Part shown: in pieces, positions 51,844 to 61,063 of the stretch
Position numbering within the stretch: the stretch's first letter is position 1
How the letters are laid out: each line of letters begins with the position of its first letter
Assembly: GCA_947498985.1 (NCBI GenBank)
Contig: CANMMF010000001.1
Coordinates: forward strand, 124,001 to 188,000
Length of the DNA stretch: 64,000 nucleotides
From: an uncultured Paracoccaceae bacterium
GTDB taxonomy: Bacteria > Pseudomonadota > Alphaproteobacteria > Rhodobacterales > Rhodobacteraceae
Direction: 5' to 3'
Translations under genes and position numbers: made by a program
The notes under the pieces: generated by a model
Databases searched by the model: none
What the model was told of the DNA's origin: nothing
The model's input: the letters and a program-made list of their open reading frames with translations, nothing else

Positions 51844-52632
51844 GTGACGATGCAAAGTTCGATTATCACGAAGCTCCTGAGATTGCTGACCATCATCAGC
51901 GAAACGCGCAAGCCGCTGACGTTTTCGGAACTGGTGTCCGCGAGCGGGATGAACAAGAGCACGATCCACCGCTTGCTGTCGATTGCCACCGAAGAGCGGC
52001 TGGTTCAGTTCGATGCCTCGCGCAAAACTTACCTCATGGGCTCCAAGGTGTTCGATCTGGTGCGCGGCGCCTATGGTGGCTACGACATTCAGGCCATCGC
52101 GCTGGACGAGATGATGGCCCTGCATGCGACGGTCGATGCCAACGTGACCATCGGCATCCCCAGCGGCATGGACGTGGTCTACCTGCGCATCCTCGAATCC
52201 GACCTGTCGCTGGGCGGCCTGCAAAGGCCGGGGATGCGGGAGCCGGTGCATTGCTCGGCCTCCGGCAAGGCGCTGATGGCCTTCCTGCCCGACGCCATGA
52301 TCGACGCCAAGCTGCAGGGTTATGTCTTCGAGCGCTTCACCGAGCGGACAATCACCGACGCCACCCGCTTCAGGGCCACACTGGAAAAGGTCCGGCGCGA
52401 CGGCTTTGCCACCAATGACCGCGAGGAATACGACCATTTCCTTGGCATCTCGGCCCCGATCTTCAACTACCTAAGCGAGCCGATTGCGGTTCTGAACATC
52501 TGGACGGCCTATTCACGCAAGACGATGCACGACCTTCTGGGCTCCGCTCCGCTGGTCAAGGCCGCCGCGGACCGCGTGAGCACCCTCATCGGCGGCACGG
52601 CCCCCGACATCGCGCTGCTGAAACGGGCGTGA
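51844..52632 (+). CDS. IclR-family regulator
   Basis: A 262-residue regulator with an N-terminal winged helix (SSIITKLLRLLTIISET, SELVSASGMNKSTIHRLLSIATEERLV, then KTYLMGSKVFDL) and a C-terminal IclR sensor domain (CSASGKALMAFLP, FATNDREEYDHFLGISAPIF, VLNIWTAYSR). It starts at GTG 51844, five bases after an AGAGG site, with ATG 51850 as an alternative. It differs clearly from the IclR protein at 17.8 kb. The next intact gene is the divergently oriented FAD oxidoreductase farther downstream; control of that gene is possible but not shown. Confidence 0.88.
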   Translation: MTMQSSIITKLLRLLTIISETRKPLTFSELVSASGMNKSTIHRLLSIATEERLVQFDASRKTYLMGSKVFDLVRGAYGGYDIQAIALDEMMALHATVDANVTIGIPSGMDVVYLRILESDLSLGGLQRPGMREPVHCSASGKALMAFLPDAMIDAKLQGYVFERFTERTITDATRFRATLEKVRRDGFATNDREEYDHFLGISAPIFNYLSEPIAVLNIWTAYSRKTMHDLLGSAPLVKAAADRVSTLIGGTAPDIALLKRA

Positions 52633-53137
52633 CAGAGGGCGCGTGCAACAGGCTGGGCGGAGGGATTCGCGGGAAAGCCCCCGCTTTTCACCTGAAAACA
52701 GACGTCATGACTGGCACCATCGCGCGGCTCTGCATCCGATGTCCAATGCTCGGCCACGCCGCGCGTCCGACTGTCCAGCATCTGCGCCTGACTTGATGGT
52801 GGATTCGGGACGGGTGGCCACCCCTGTCCAAACAACGCAGGCTGGGTGACAACCCGACGTATATTGACGTGGCCGATACTCTGGCCACTGGGGTACTCGT
52901 GGATGTGGCGACATCATGTTGATGAAAGTAAATTCGTAAGATGTGAGCGCGCCGAGAAGTTCGATCCCGCGGATCCCTCCGGCCTGCCCGAAGCGGTTCT
53001 CTGCCAAGGCATGACCGCGAACCTCAAGCGATGTCCCTCGCGGGTCCGTGCACGCGATGTCCCGCTGATGGCAGGCTATCTTGCTGCCATTACATCGATC
53101 CGGACAGTCGCAACCCCACCGCTCACTGACCGGTCCG
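52633..53137. other. About 0.5 kb without a recognised gene
   Basis: Between the IclR gene and the convergent FAD oxidoreductase gene there is no open frame with recognisable family motifs on either strand. Around 52860-52940 base composition is more AT-rich than the flanks. No transposase motif, tRNA or clear terminator was seen. Confidence 0.4.
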
Positions 53138-54502
53138 CTACACCGTCGGCCCGGGCCGGATCTTCGAGCCGTCGAAAAACCGCGAGAACCGAAACCGGGT
53201 GATGTCATGCCCGGGCGTGCGTCCCGCCACAAGCTCTGCCACCACTTTTCCCATTCCGGGCCCCATGCCAAAGCCGTGACCGCTCATCCCGGTCGCCAGA
53301 ATGAGCCCGTCAAACCCGGTGACGTGGTCGACGACGGGCACGAGATCGGGCATCGTGTCGATCATCCCGCCCCAGGCGTTTACCACCTTTGGGCGACCGA
53401 TCTGCGGAAACCGCTCCGCAAACTCCGATATGGCGGTTGCCACATGTCTGGGATTGGGCTTCGGGTCGAGAACACGCATCTTCTCAAACGGGCTTTCGGC
53501 GTCGTTGTCCCAGTGGCGCGGCGTGCTCCAGGCATCCGGAAACCCCCTGGGCGCGGCGGGCAGGTAGCGGTTGCGCCCGAGCACCTGGCCCAGAACCGGC
53601 AGGAAATGACGCAAGGCCCTGAAGGAATCGCGACCGATGAAATAGTCCGCCTGATTGCGCGAGGTGATCGTATAGCCGCCATCCTGGCGCCGCCGGAACG
53701 AGAGCCCCTCGTCAATCGCGGTGGCTTCTCCGACATCCGCGACGGGCGCCGTGCGGCACACCGTGCCGCGCACCGACAGCTGCGGGATGAAGCTCTTGTG
53801 GTGTTGCAGCAGCAGCGATGACCACACGCCGCCCGCCAGAACGGTCTGTTCGGCACTGACCCTGCCGCGTTCGGTCACCACGCCGGTGACCCGCCCGGCA
53901 GAGATATCGAGCGCGCGCACGGCGCAGTTCTCGACGATGGTGACGCCTTCGCTTTCAGCCAGCCGGGCCACGTTCGGCACCGCTTTCCAGGGCTCTGCCC
54001 GGCAATCGCTTGGCGTGTAGACGCCGCCTTTCCAGCATTTGCTGCCGCCGGCGAAATGGTCGTCCAGCTCGGCGGCGCTCAGCCGGCGGGTTTCCAATTG
54101 CTGCTGTCTGGCGATCTCGGTCCAGGTCTCGAACGCATCCAGGCGCTTTTCGTCCTTGGCCAGATAGAAGCAGCCGACTCGTTTGAAGCCGGTGCCGCCC
54201 TTGGTTTGCGCATCCACATCGGCCCACAGACGGGTGGACTCCATCACAATGGGCAGCTCGTCGGCATCGCGCCCCTGCTGGCGGATCCATCCCCAGTTGC
54301 GCGACGATTGCTCCCCGGCGATGCGCCCTTTCTCCAGCACCAGAACCGACAGCCCCATCCGGCTTGCATAGAGCGCGGTAAATACGCCGATCACACCGCC
54401 ACCGATGATCGCGACATCCACGCTCCCGGGCAGCTCTGCGGAGAAGGTAACGGGGGTCTCGGCGGTGATACCTGCCTGGGATCGATGGGCCTTGTTTGCC
54501 AC
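53138..54502 (-). CDS. DadA-like FAD-dependent amine/amino-acid oxidoreductase
   Basis: A 454-residue flavoprotein of the DAO (glycine/D-amino-acid oxidase) family. The dinucleotide-binding motif VDVAIIGGGVIGVFTALYASRMG lies near residues 28-50, followed by GRIAGEQSSRNWGWIRQQGRD. The C-terminal FAD contact is GLILATGMSGHGFGMGPGMGKVVAELV. The NWGWIRQQ pattern is common to a proteobacterial subgroup of uncertain substrate. It would oxidise a secondary or D-amine with release of an imine. It has no signal peptide or membrane segment. Confidence 0.88.
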   Translation of the reverse strand: MANKAHRSQAGITAETPVTFSAELPGSVDVAIIGGGVIGVFTALYASRMGLSVLVLEKGRIAGEQSSRNWGWIRQQGRDADELPIVMESTRLWADVDAQTKGGTGFKRVGCFYLAKDEKRLDAFETWTEIARQQQLETRRLSAAELDDHFAGGSKCWKGGVYTPSDCRAEPWKAVPNVARLAESEGVTIVENCAVRALDISAGRVTGVVTERGRVSAEQTVLAGGVWSSLLLQHHKSFIPQLSVRGTVCRTAPVADVGEATAIDEGLSFRRRQDGGYTITSRNQADYFIGRDSFRALRHFLPVLGQVLGRNRYLPAAPRGFPDAWSTPRHWDNDAESPFEKMRVLDPKPNPRHVATAISEFAERFPQIGRPKVVNAWGGMIDTMPDLVPVVDHVTGFDGLILATGMSGHGFGMGPGMGKVVAELVAGRTPGHDITRFRFSRFFDGSKIRPGPTV

Positions 54503-55049
54503 GGGTCCTGGTCCTTTGCTGGCGTGGCGGGCACGCCCCTTTTCGTGTCATGCGCGCAGGCGGTGGATCGAACGGGGCGCGTCTGTTGAACGCCTGTGCG
54601 TCTTCGATGTCGCTTCTGACCTGAGGCGTTCGTGTCTTGCCCTGCCCGCCTGCCGAGCCGGTCCTGATCCGTCCTTGATGCCGGTTGACGCATGTCGCGG
54701 ACCGACGGTCCGTGTCCCGGCACAGGTTTCCCGGTGACCAGCCGTCAGAGGCGTCGTTGGACAGATCTTCAGAATTTCATAATACAAAACAACTATTTTG
54801 CAATAGAACTTTGATTGTCTCGTCTGGACAGGACGTCAGAACCTTCGCAAAAGTCCAACGCGGGAGCAGCACGCCTCGCGCAGTATCGGCGCATTTGAGC
54901 GGCGCGGGCCAAGCAAGACCAGATGGCGGGCGCCGTGTGGTTCGGGGCGTGCCCGGACCTTCGACACGACCGGGTGCGAAGCCCCTTGCGCAGGCGCGCT
55001 GCTATTCTGCATGATCCCGGGCATGGAATTTCACAACCGGAAGCTGCCG
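54503..55049. other. Intergenic promoter region before the polysaccharide locus
   Basis: No gene is visible. A strikingly AT-rich stretch at 54771-54815 contains the small palindrome CTATTTTGCAATAG (54793-54806). It may hold promoters for the minus-strand FAD oxidoreductase gene and the plus-strand export gene. Confidence 0.4.
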
Positions 55050-56240
55050 ATGCCTTTGCGATTCATCTTAACACTGTCTGCTTGTCTGATCGCCTCGGTG
55101 GCGGTGTCGGAGCCTTACCGGCTGACATTGGGCGACCGGATCGAGATCCTGCATTCCGGCGCCGAGGCCGCGACACAAGCGATGGTGGATTCCGACGGGC
55201 AGGTGCGGCTGCCCGATCTGGGCGGCGTCGACGTGGCCGGGCTGACGTTGGACGAGGCGAGCGCCGCGGTGTCGGAGGCGATGCAATCGGCGGGGCTGTT
55301 TGTGGCGCCGCGGGTCAACCTGTCGGTCGAGGCCTATGCGCCACTGGTTGTGGCGGGCGATGTGGTCGCGCCGGGGCCGGTGGCCTACGCGCCGGGGCTC
55401 ACGGTGGCGGCGGCCGTGGCCCTTGTCGGCGGTCCGCAGAACGCAGGCCTGACACGCAACGAGCTGGCACGCGCGCAGGTGGAGCTTGAAGGATCGCTCG
55501 ACGTGGCCGCGCTTGAAATCGCCGCGGCCACGGTGCGGCTGGCGCGGTTCGAGGCGGCACTGGCGGACAGCGATTTCCAGATCACGGACACCCGGCGCGC
55601 GCGTCTGCCCTCCCGCTCCGCCGGCGAGCTGAAGACCTTGATCGACAACGAAAAAGCGCTGCTGGCGGCGGATCGTGACCGGCAACAGGCGCTCGAGCGC
55701 TTCTGGTCGGAAGAGATCGAAACCATCGAGGCCCAGATCGGACTTTTCGAGGAACGGATCGCCGTTCAGCAGGAGATCGCCGCCACAACCTCTGACGCGC
55801 TGACCGGTGCGCGGGATCTCGAGGCGCGCGGCCTTCAGACCAACCAGCGCATGGCCGCCGTCGCTCAGCGGGCGGCAGAGGCGCAGTCGAAAGTGCTGGA
55901 GCTGCAATCGGCGCGGATCGCGGCCACGCAGGCGGTCTCTGCCGCAGAGCGCGAGCGGGTGCGGTCGCAAGCGAACTGGCGGCAGGAGGCGCTGGAAGGC
56001 GTGCAGCGGGCGACGCTCGCCATGGAAACCGCCGCGCTGCGGCACGCGCGCCTGCTGCGTCAGCTCGCGCTGCTGACCGGCGGTCAGGGGCTGAGCGCGG
56101 AGGCGGTCGAGCACCGCTATGCAGTTCTGAGCCCGCGTCCGGACCGCGCCACCGAGGGCGCCGCGCCCGACATGGTGCTCTTGCCCGGCGATACGCTGAT
56201 CGTGACCATCGCAGCGCGCGATCCAGACGCCGACGGCTGA
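55050..56240 (+). CDS. Polysaccharide export (OPX/ExoF-like) protein
   Basis: A 396-residue periplasmic or outer-membrane polysaccharide-export protein. A Sec signal (PLRFILTLSACLIASVAVS) precedes the Poly_export domain (YRLTLGDRIEILHSG, residues about 22-100) and a SLBB-like segment (VVAGDVVAPGPVAYAPG). A long alpha-helical, probably coiled-coil region follows (about 150-345), then a second short export-like motif near the C-terminus, VLLPGDTLIVTI. This layout matches ExoF-type proteins. There is no lipoprotein cysteine at the processing site of the preferred start. It is the first gene of the polysaccharide locus. Confidence 0.85.
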   Translation: MPLRFILTLSACLIASVAVSEPYRLTLGDRIEILHSGAEAATQAMVDSDGQVRLPDLGGVDVAGLTLDEASAAVSEAMQSAGLFVAPRVNLSVEAYAPLVVAGDVVAPGPVAYAPGLTVAAAVALVGGPQNAGLTRNELARAQVELEGSLDVAALEIAAATVRLARFEAALADSDFQITDTRRARLPSRSAGELKTLIDNEKALLAADRDRQQALERFWSEEIETIEAQIGLFEERIAVQQEIAATTSDALTGARDLEARGLQTNQRMAAVAQRAAEAQSKVLELQSARIAATQAVSAAERERVRSQANWRQEALEGVQRATLAMETAALRHARLLRQLALLTGGQGLSAEAVEHRYAVLSPRPDRATEGAAPDMVLLPGDTLIVTIAARDPDADG

Positions 56241-56356
56241 TCCGGCAGATCCAAGCGGGTCACCGTACGTTGCGCGCGCAGCGTGCGCTGCGATAACCCA
56301 CTCTTGAGGCAAAAAGGGAAACGTCCGGCGGAGCTGATCACGCAAAGGGACGTCGC

Positions 56357-58777
56357 ATGACCCAAGAGTTTCTCGTCAACACCGAACACCGCTGCAAACC
56401 CAATGACATCCGGCTTGGCGCCGGAGAGCGCCTTGTGTTCACCGTCACCGATCAGAGCCTGAATACGCCGCTTTATGTCACCTTCGGGACAGATCCCGGT
56501 TCCGACCCGCTGGCGGAGTTTGCCGGCGTCAACAGCGTCAGCCTGGGCCCGGCGGAGCTTGCCGTGCTGGAGGAAGGCTGGCGCGGGATCTTCAACCTCT
56601 GGATGGGCAGCGATGACGGGCGCGTGTTGCTGCAGCAGGGCGCCTTCAGCATGTTGATGGGGATTGCTCCGCTCAACGTGCCCGACCATCTGAGCCTGAG
56701 CGGCACACCGCAAACCGAGCTGGCACCGGGCGAGGCCTATCTTTTCGAACCCGGCGTCAGCGGCGGTACCGCGCCTTACAGCTTTGCGATCAACCAAGGC
56801 AGCCTGCCGAACGGGCTGGTGCTCAATGCCGCCACCGGCGCGATCAGCGGGACGGTGCAGAGCGCGATGACAAGCGACGTGCTGCGGCTGACGGTCACCG
56901 ATGCCGAAGGCCTGACGGCGCATCTGGCGGATTTCACCATCACCGTGGCCGAACCGGTGGCCGCGGGGGTCGCGATGGTCTGGCGCTGGGGTCAGTCGAA
57001 CGAAGGCACGCTGGGCAACAATCCCAGCCAGGTGGATGCGGGCTTTCGCGGCGCGTTCCCGGGGATCCGGCAGTTGGACAATCTGGGCAACACGATGGGG
57101 CCGGATGAAAGCTATGCTCTGGTGCCTTATGCGATTCTGAACACCGGCGACGCGCCGGTGACCCTCGACGGGCAGCTGCTGAGCGCCCCGCGCGGCGAGT
57201 TCACCGCGATTGGCGACGGCATCCCGGTCGGACCGACCTTCGGCATGGCCAACGATATTCGCGACGGCGCGCTTTTTGCCTCGGCAGCAGAGACCTGGTT
57301 CTGGAAAGCCGCCAGCGCGGGCAAGACGCTGTCCTATTTTGTGCCCGAAGGCGAAGTGGCGCCCCATGCGGCGGGTGAGAGCAACCTGCATTGGGGCTGG
57401 CGCTTCAAGGCTTATGCCAACCGCCAGTTGCGGACCGAAATCGCCGGTTCCGCCGAGACGGTCTATCTGCAATGCATGGGTGACTGGCAGGGTGAGGCGG
57501 ATGTGGCCAATGCCGCGGGCAATCCCGCCAGTCCCTACATCACCGACTATGCCGCCGAACACGCGAAAGTCTATCAGAGCGATGCAGATGTGCTCGGGGT
57601 GGAGCCGCCCTATTTCAAGATCGCGCTGCGGCGGATCTGGGACGGCAGCCAGGCAGATCCGGTCACCGATGCGCTCAATGCCGAGATGGCGGCGATGTGC
57701 CGTTACAGCGTCGATCTGAACGGTGTGGTCGCCGATACCGGCAGCGGTCACCCGCGGATGTATCTGGTGGAACACGGATTCAGCGGAGTTGCATCGCAAT
57801 CCAACGACCCGCATGTCTCGGCCGAGGAACAGCGGCAGATCGGTCTGGCCATCGCGGCGGCGCTGCGCAACCTCCATGGCGGCGACGGGTTCACCACGGC
57901 CTACCCGGTCACGCAGGTCAAACCGCAGCTGACGGCCGTGGAGGCGGCGCTGAGCGGTGCCGATCTGGAGGTGAGCGGCTTTGTGTCGGATCCGGGGACG
58001 CTCACCATCGAGTGCCGCGATACCGGCGGCGCGCTGGTCGGCAGCGCTCAGGTCACCGTGACCGACATGATGGCCGGGCAGAACCGCGCCAGCGCCACGG
58101 TGACGGGCCTGCCGACAGGCATGGACATCACCTGGCAGGCCAGCCTGACATTGGCAAGCGGAGAGGTGTCGGTGGCGCGCAGCGGCGTTGTGACCACCGC
58201 GGCGCAGTCGGTGGCGCGGCTTTGGGACGACACGTTCAACACCTCCGATTTCACCTATTCCACGACCGCGTCCTCCGGAGATACGGTCACCCGGCTGGCC
58301 ACCATCGGCGCGCGGTATCCAAGGGCCATCCCCTCCACCGCGACGGGGCGGATCTATTTCGAGATCGCCACCTCCGGCGGCATCCTCTTTGCCGGGGTCG
58401 GCACAACGTCGTCACCGCAGAACGGCGGCGAGAACGGGACGTTCCGGTCCGGCATCCTAAACACCAATATTCAGCACACCGGCGGGTCGGTATCCGCCTC
58501 GGTGAACCTCGGAGTGGCGCAGGTGATCCGGGTTGCGGTGGATATCGATGCGGGTGTGATGTGGATCCGTTCCGAGGATATGTCCGACTGGAACAACACC
58601 TCCGGCACCGACCCGGCAAGCGGCGCAGGCGGGATCGACATCTCCGGCATGGACCTGAGTGCGATTGTGCCGATGGTGGGGATCCCGTCGGAGGCCGCGG
58701 GCGTCGAAGCCGTGCTGCGCCCGACCTCCGCGGAATGGGGCTATGCCGCGCCCGTGGGGTTCGGCCCCATCGGCTAG
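56357..58777 (+). CDS. Large SGNH/sialate-esterase-like protein with Ig-like and SPRY-like domains
   Basis: An 806-residue multidomain protein. Residues 1-105 are an unrecognised N-terminal domain. About 112-198 form a putative-Ig (He_PIG-like) domain with GGTAPYSFAINQGSLPNGL. A carbohydrate-esterase SGNH domain follows with WGQSNEG (Ser214), VGPTFGMANDIRD, CMGDWQGEADV and DPHVSAEEQRQIG (Asp484, His486). After an Ig-like linker, about 620-800 resembles a SPRY/concanavalin-like domain (GRIYFEIATSGGILFAGVG). It would remove O-acyl groups from a glycan. No N-terminal signal is present, so location and export route are unclear. It lies between the export protein and acyltransferase genes, which points to EPS. 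Confidence 0.75.
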   Translation: MTQEFLVNTEHRCKPNDIRLGAGERLVFTVTDQSLNTPLYVTFGTDPGSDPLAEFAGVNSVSLGPAELAVLEEGWRGIFNLWMGSDDGRVLLQQGAFSMLMGIAPLNVPDHLSLSGTPQTELAPGEAYLFEPGVSGGTAPYSFAINQGSLPNGLVLNAATGAISGTVQSAMTSDVLRLTVTDAEGLTAHLADFTITVAEPVAAGVAMVWRWGQSNEGTLGNNPSQVDAGFRGAFPGIRQLDNLGNTMGPDESYALVPYAILNTGDAPVTLDGQLLSAPRGEFTAIGDGIPVGPTFGMANDIRDGALFASAAETWFWKAASAGKTLSYFVPEGEVAPHAAGESNLHWGWRFKAYANRQLRTEIAGSAETVYLQCMGDWQGEADVANAAGNPASPYITDYAAEHAKVYQSDADVLGVEPPYFKIALRRIWDGSQADPVTDALNAEMAAMCRYSVDLNGVVADTGSGHPRMYLVEHGFSGVASQSNDPHVSAEEQRQIGLAIAAALRNLHGGDGFTTAYPVTQVKPQLTAVEAALSGADLEVSGFVSDPGTLTIECRDTGGALVGSAQVTVTDMMAGQNRASATVTGLPTGMDITWQASLTLASGEVSVARSGVVTTAAQSVARLWDDTFNTSDFTYSTTASSGDTVTRLATIGARYPRAIPSTATGRIYFEIATSGGILFAGVGTTSSPQNGGENGTFRSGILNTNIQHTGGSVSASVNLGVAQVIRVAVDIDAGVMWIRSEDMSDWNNTSGTDPASGAGGIDISGMDLSAIVPMVGIPSEAAGVEAVLRPTSAEWGYAAPVGFGPIG

Positions 58778-58803
58778 GCGCGTCTGAGCGCACAGGGTCC
58801 GAG

Positions 58804-58838
58804 CGGGCGGGGCGGAGACGCCTTGCCCGTTTTCTTTT
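58804..58838 (+). terminator. Terminator after the SGNH/SPRY gene
   Basis: GGGCGGGGCG and CGCCTTGCCC form a stem with two G-T wobbles around a four-base loop, followed by GTTTTCTTTT, 27 bp past the stop codon. Confidence 0.75.
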
Positions 58839-58964
58839 GATCATCAAGGTTTCCGCGCGCGTCATACTTCTTAATATTTACGGGTTCTTAACCATCCCTC
58901 GCTTCTCTGGCGCGTGGGCCTGCCGGGTGTGCAGGCGTGTCGCCCGTTTCGGAGTTGAGCTCAC

Positions 58965-60020
58965 ATGGTTGCCAATTTGCAGGTTCTGCGCGCCGCAGCA
59001 GCGATGATGGTGGTCCTGCACCATATGCGCCACCTGCTGGAGGCGCAGTTTCCGGCTCTGCAATCCGTGACCGTCGGCGCGGCGGGTGTCGATCTCTTCT
59101 TTGTGCTTTCCGGCGTGGTCATCACGCTCTCCTGCACGGCCCGTCCGCAGAGTGCGGGCGCGTTCCTCAGGGCACGCCTCGTGCGGGTGGTGCCGCTGTG
59201 GTGGCTGGCGCTTGGCGTGCTTGTGGTCATGCTGTTCGCGGGTTTTGCCCCGCTCGGCGTGCAGCCGCAGGACGCGACCGCGACAAACCTGCTGCGCTCG
59301 ATGCTCTTTGTTCCGTTCGAACGCGCGCATGGCGCGGTCATGCCATTGGTGGGCGTCGGCTGGACGCTGAATTACGAGATGTTCTTCTACCTCGTCGTCG
59401 CGCTGCTGCTTGTCTTGCCGGGAGAGCGGTCTCGCGCCGGGGTCGCGGGGGCATTGGCCGCGCTTGTGGTCGCGGGGCTGATCTGGCCGCAAGCGACCGT
59501 CGCGGCGCAATTCTACACTCACCCGCTCTTGCTGGAATTTGTGGCAGGTGCGGGTCTGGCGCAGCTTTGGCTGCAGGCGCCCGCGCTGTCAGAGCGGCTT
59601 TGGCGCAATTTCGGTCTTGGCGCGCTCGGGCTCGGGATTGCGGGACTGATCCTGCAAGCCAGGGTGCATCCCGATGACGTGCTTGCCGCCGGGCGCGTCA
59701 TCTGGTGGGGATTGCCAGCATTGGCCGTTGTCGCCGGGGCGATGGCGCTCGAGCGCGGCGGATGGCGTGCCGATGCCGCCCCGCTGATGACGCTCGGGGC
59801 GGCGAGCTATGCGCTCTATCTCTTTCACCCGTTTGTGCTGCAGGTCATCGCGCGGCTGGCGGAGGTGCGGGAGATGGCGGGCCTTCACGCAATGATGGTC
59901 GCGGCGTTCGCGCTCTTCCTGTCGCAGGTCCTTGCCATCTTGCTGCATCTGCGGGTCGAACGCCCGCTTGGTCAGCTGTTGCGGCGGGCACCGCGCCACC
60001 ACGCGGCCATGGCGCACTGA
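58965..60020 (+). CDS. Acyltransferase 3 family membrane protein 1
   Basis: A 351-residue integral membrane protein with about ten helices. It starts NLQVLRAAAAMMVVLHHMRHL, with the conserved catalytic histidine of acyltransferase-3 proteins, then GVDLFFVLSGVVITL and the Arg in FLRARLVRVVPLWWL. WTLNYEMFFYLV and ASYALYLFHPFVLQ follow. Such enzymes add acetyl, succinyl or similar groups to polysaccharides, as ExoZ does. It heads a pair with the next gene, three bases away. Confidence 0.9.
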   Translation: MVANLQVLRAAAAMMVVLHHMRHLLEAQFPALQSVTVGAAGVDLFFVLSGVVITLSCTARPQSAGAFLRARLVRVVPLWWLALGVLVVMLFAGFAPLGVQPQDATATNLLRSMLFVPFERAHGAVMPLVGVGWTLNYEMFFYLVVALLLVLPGERSRAGVAGALAALVVAGLIWPQATVAAQFYTHPLLLEFVAGAGLAQLWLQAPALSERLWRNFGLGALGLGIAGLILQARVHPDDVLAAGRVIWWGLPALAVVAGAMALERGGWRADAAPLMTLGAASYALYLFHPFVLQVIARLAEVREMAGLHAMMVAAFALFLSQVLAILLHLRVERPLGQLLRRAPRHHAAMAH

Positions 60021-60023
60021 CGG

Positions 60024-61055
60024 ATGGCTCAGTCGCTCGCCATTCCTGGGCCAATGACAGCCGCCACAGGCACCGCCCTGCCCAGAGCAGAGACCTCAGC
60101 GCGCGACACACGGCTCGACCGCGCGCGGGGTGTTGCGATGGTGTTTGTGGTGCTCGGCCACGCGCTGGTTGGCCTGAAGGGGGCGGGGTTCGATACGCCG
60201 CTGCTCCGCTTTGCGCTTATCGCGATCTACAGCACCCATATGGCGCTGTTTTTCCTCGTCTCGGGTCTGCTGTCCACCTCCCTTGCCGCGTTGCCCTGGA
60301 CGGAGGTGCTGCGGCGCCTGACACAGCGCCTCCTCTGGCCATACCTGCTTTGGAGCCTCATGCTCTACAGCCTGCATTTCCAGATGAGCGCCGTCACAAA
60401 CACCGCGATAGAGACGTTTGCGCCGTGGCGGATCCTCTGTGTCCCGCCCTCGGTGATGTGGTTTCTCTACGTGCTGATCGCGTCGCTGCTGCTGTTGCGG
60501 TGGCTGGCGCCGGGGCCGCGTTGGCTGACGTTCGGCATGGCGCTCTGCATCCTGTGTGTGGCCTACAGCCCGCTGCCCGCGCCGGACTATCTGCGCTGGG
60601 TCGGGGTTGTCCTGCTGGCGGCAGCCGGTGGTCGCCAGATGGTCGCCGCGCTGGCGCGCCCTGCGGGCTACGCGGTGGCAGGGCTTGTCATGGTCGCGAC
60701 GCTGCTGATGGCCTGGGGCGAGGCGCAGAGCCCGGCGCAGGGCTACCCCGCCGCGGATACTGTCTACATACCCGCGCTCATCGCAGGACCATTGCTGGTC
60801 TACGGGCTCTGCGGGGCTGTCGATCGGGGCGCGGTCGCCCGCCTGCTGGCGGTGATCGGACGCCGCTCGATGGCGATATTTGTCACGCATATCCTGATCA
60901 CCGCAGGCACGCGCATTCTGTTGCTCAGGGTGTTCGATATCGACAGCTGGAGCGCTGTGGTCCTGTTGGGCACCTTGCTCGGCATCGCCTTGCCGCTTCT
61001 GGCCGATGCGGGGGCGCGGCGTCTCGGGATCGCGGCGGTGCTGGGATGGCGGTGA
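60024..61055 (+). CDS. Acyltransferase 3 family membrane protein 2
   Basis: A 343-residue membrane acyltransferase. After a 30-residue cytoplasmic N-terminus it has RLDRARGVAMVFVVLGHALVG with the catalytic histidine, MALFFLVSGLLSTSL, LLWPYLLWSL and near the end RRSMAIFVTHILITAGTR. It is of the ExoH/OafA-like type and clearly different in sequence from its neighbour, so the two may add different groups or act at different sites on the glycan. It converges on the flippase gene with eight bases between stops. Confidence 0.88.
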   Translation: MAQSLAIPGPMTAATGTALPRAETSARDTRLDRARGVAMVFVVLGHALVGLKGAGFDTPLLRFALIAIYSTHMALFFLVSGLLSTSLAALPWTEVLRRLTQRLLWPYLLWSLMLYSLHFQMSAVTNTAIETFAPWRILCVPPSVMWFLYVLIASLLLLRWLAPGPRWLTFGMALCILCVAYSPLPAPDYLRWVGVVLLAAAGGRQMVAALARPAGYAVAGLVMVATLLMAWGEAQSPAQGYPAADTVYIPALIAGPLLVYGLCGAVDRGAVARLLAVIGRRSMAIFVTHILITAGTRILLLRVFDIDSWSAVVLLGTLLGIALPLLADAGARRLGIAAVLGWR

Positions 61056-61063
61056 GCGGCCCC

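Noticed and set aside
52633-53137. Possible insertion-sequence remnant in the AT-richer gap
   Set aside because: No transposase motif, no terminal inverted repeats and no target-site duplication could be seen.
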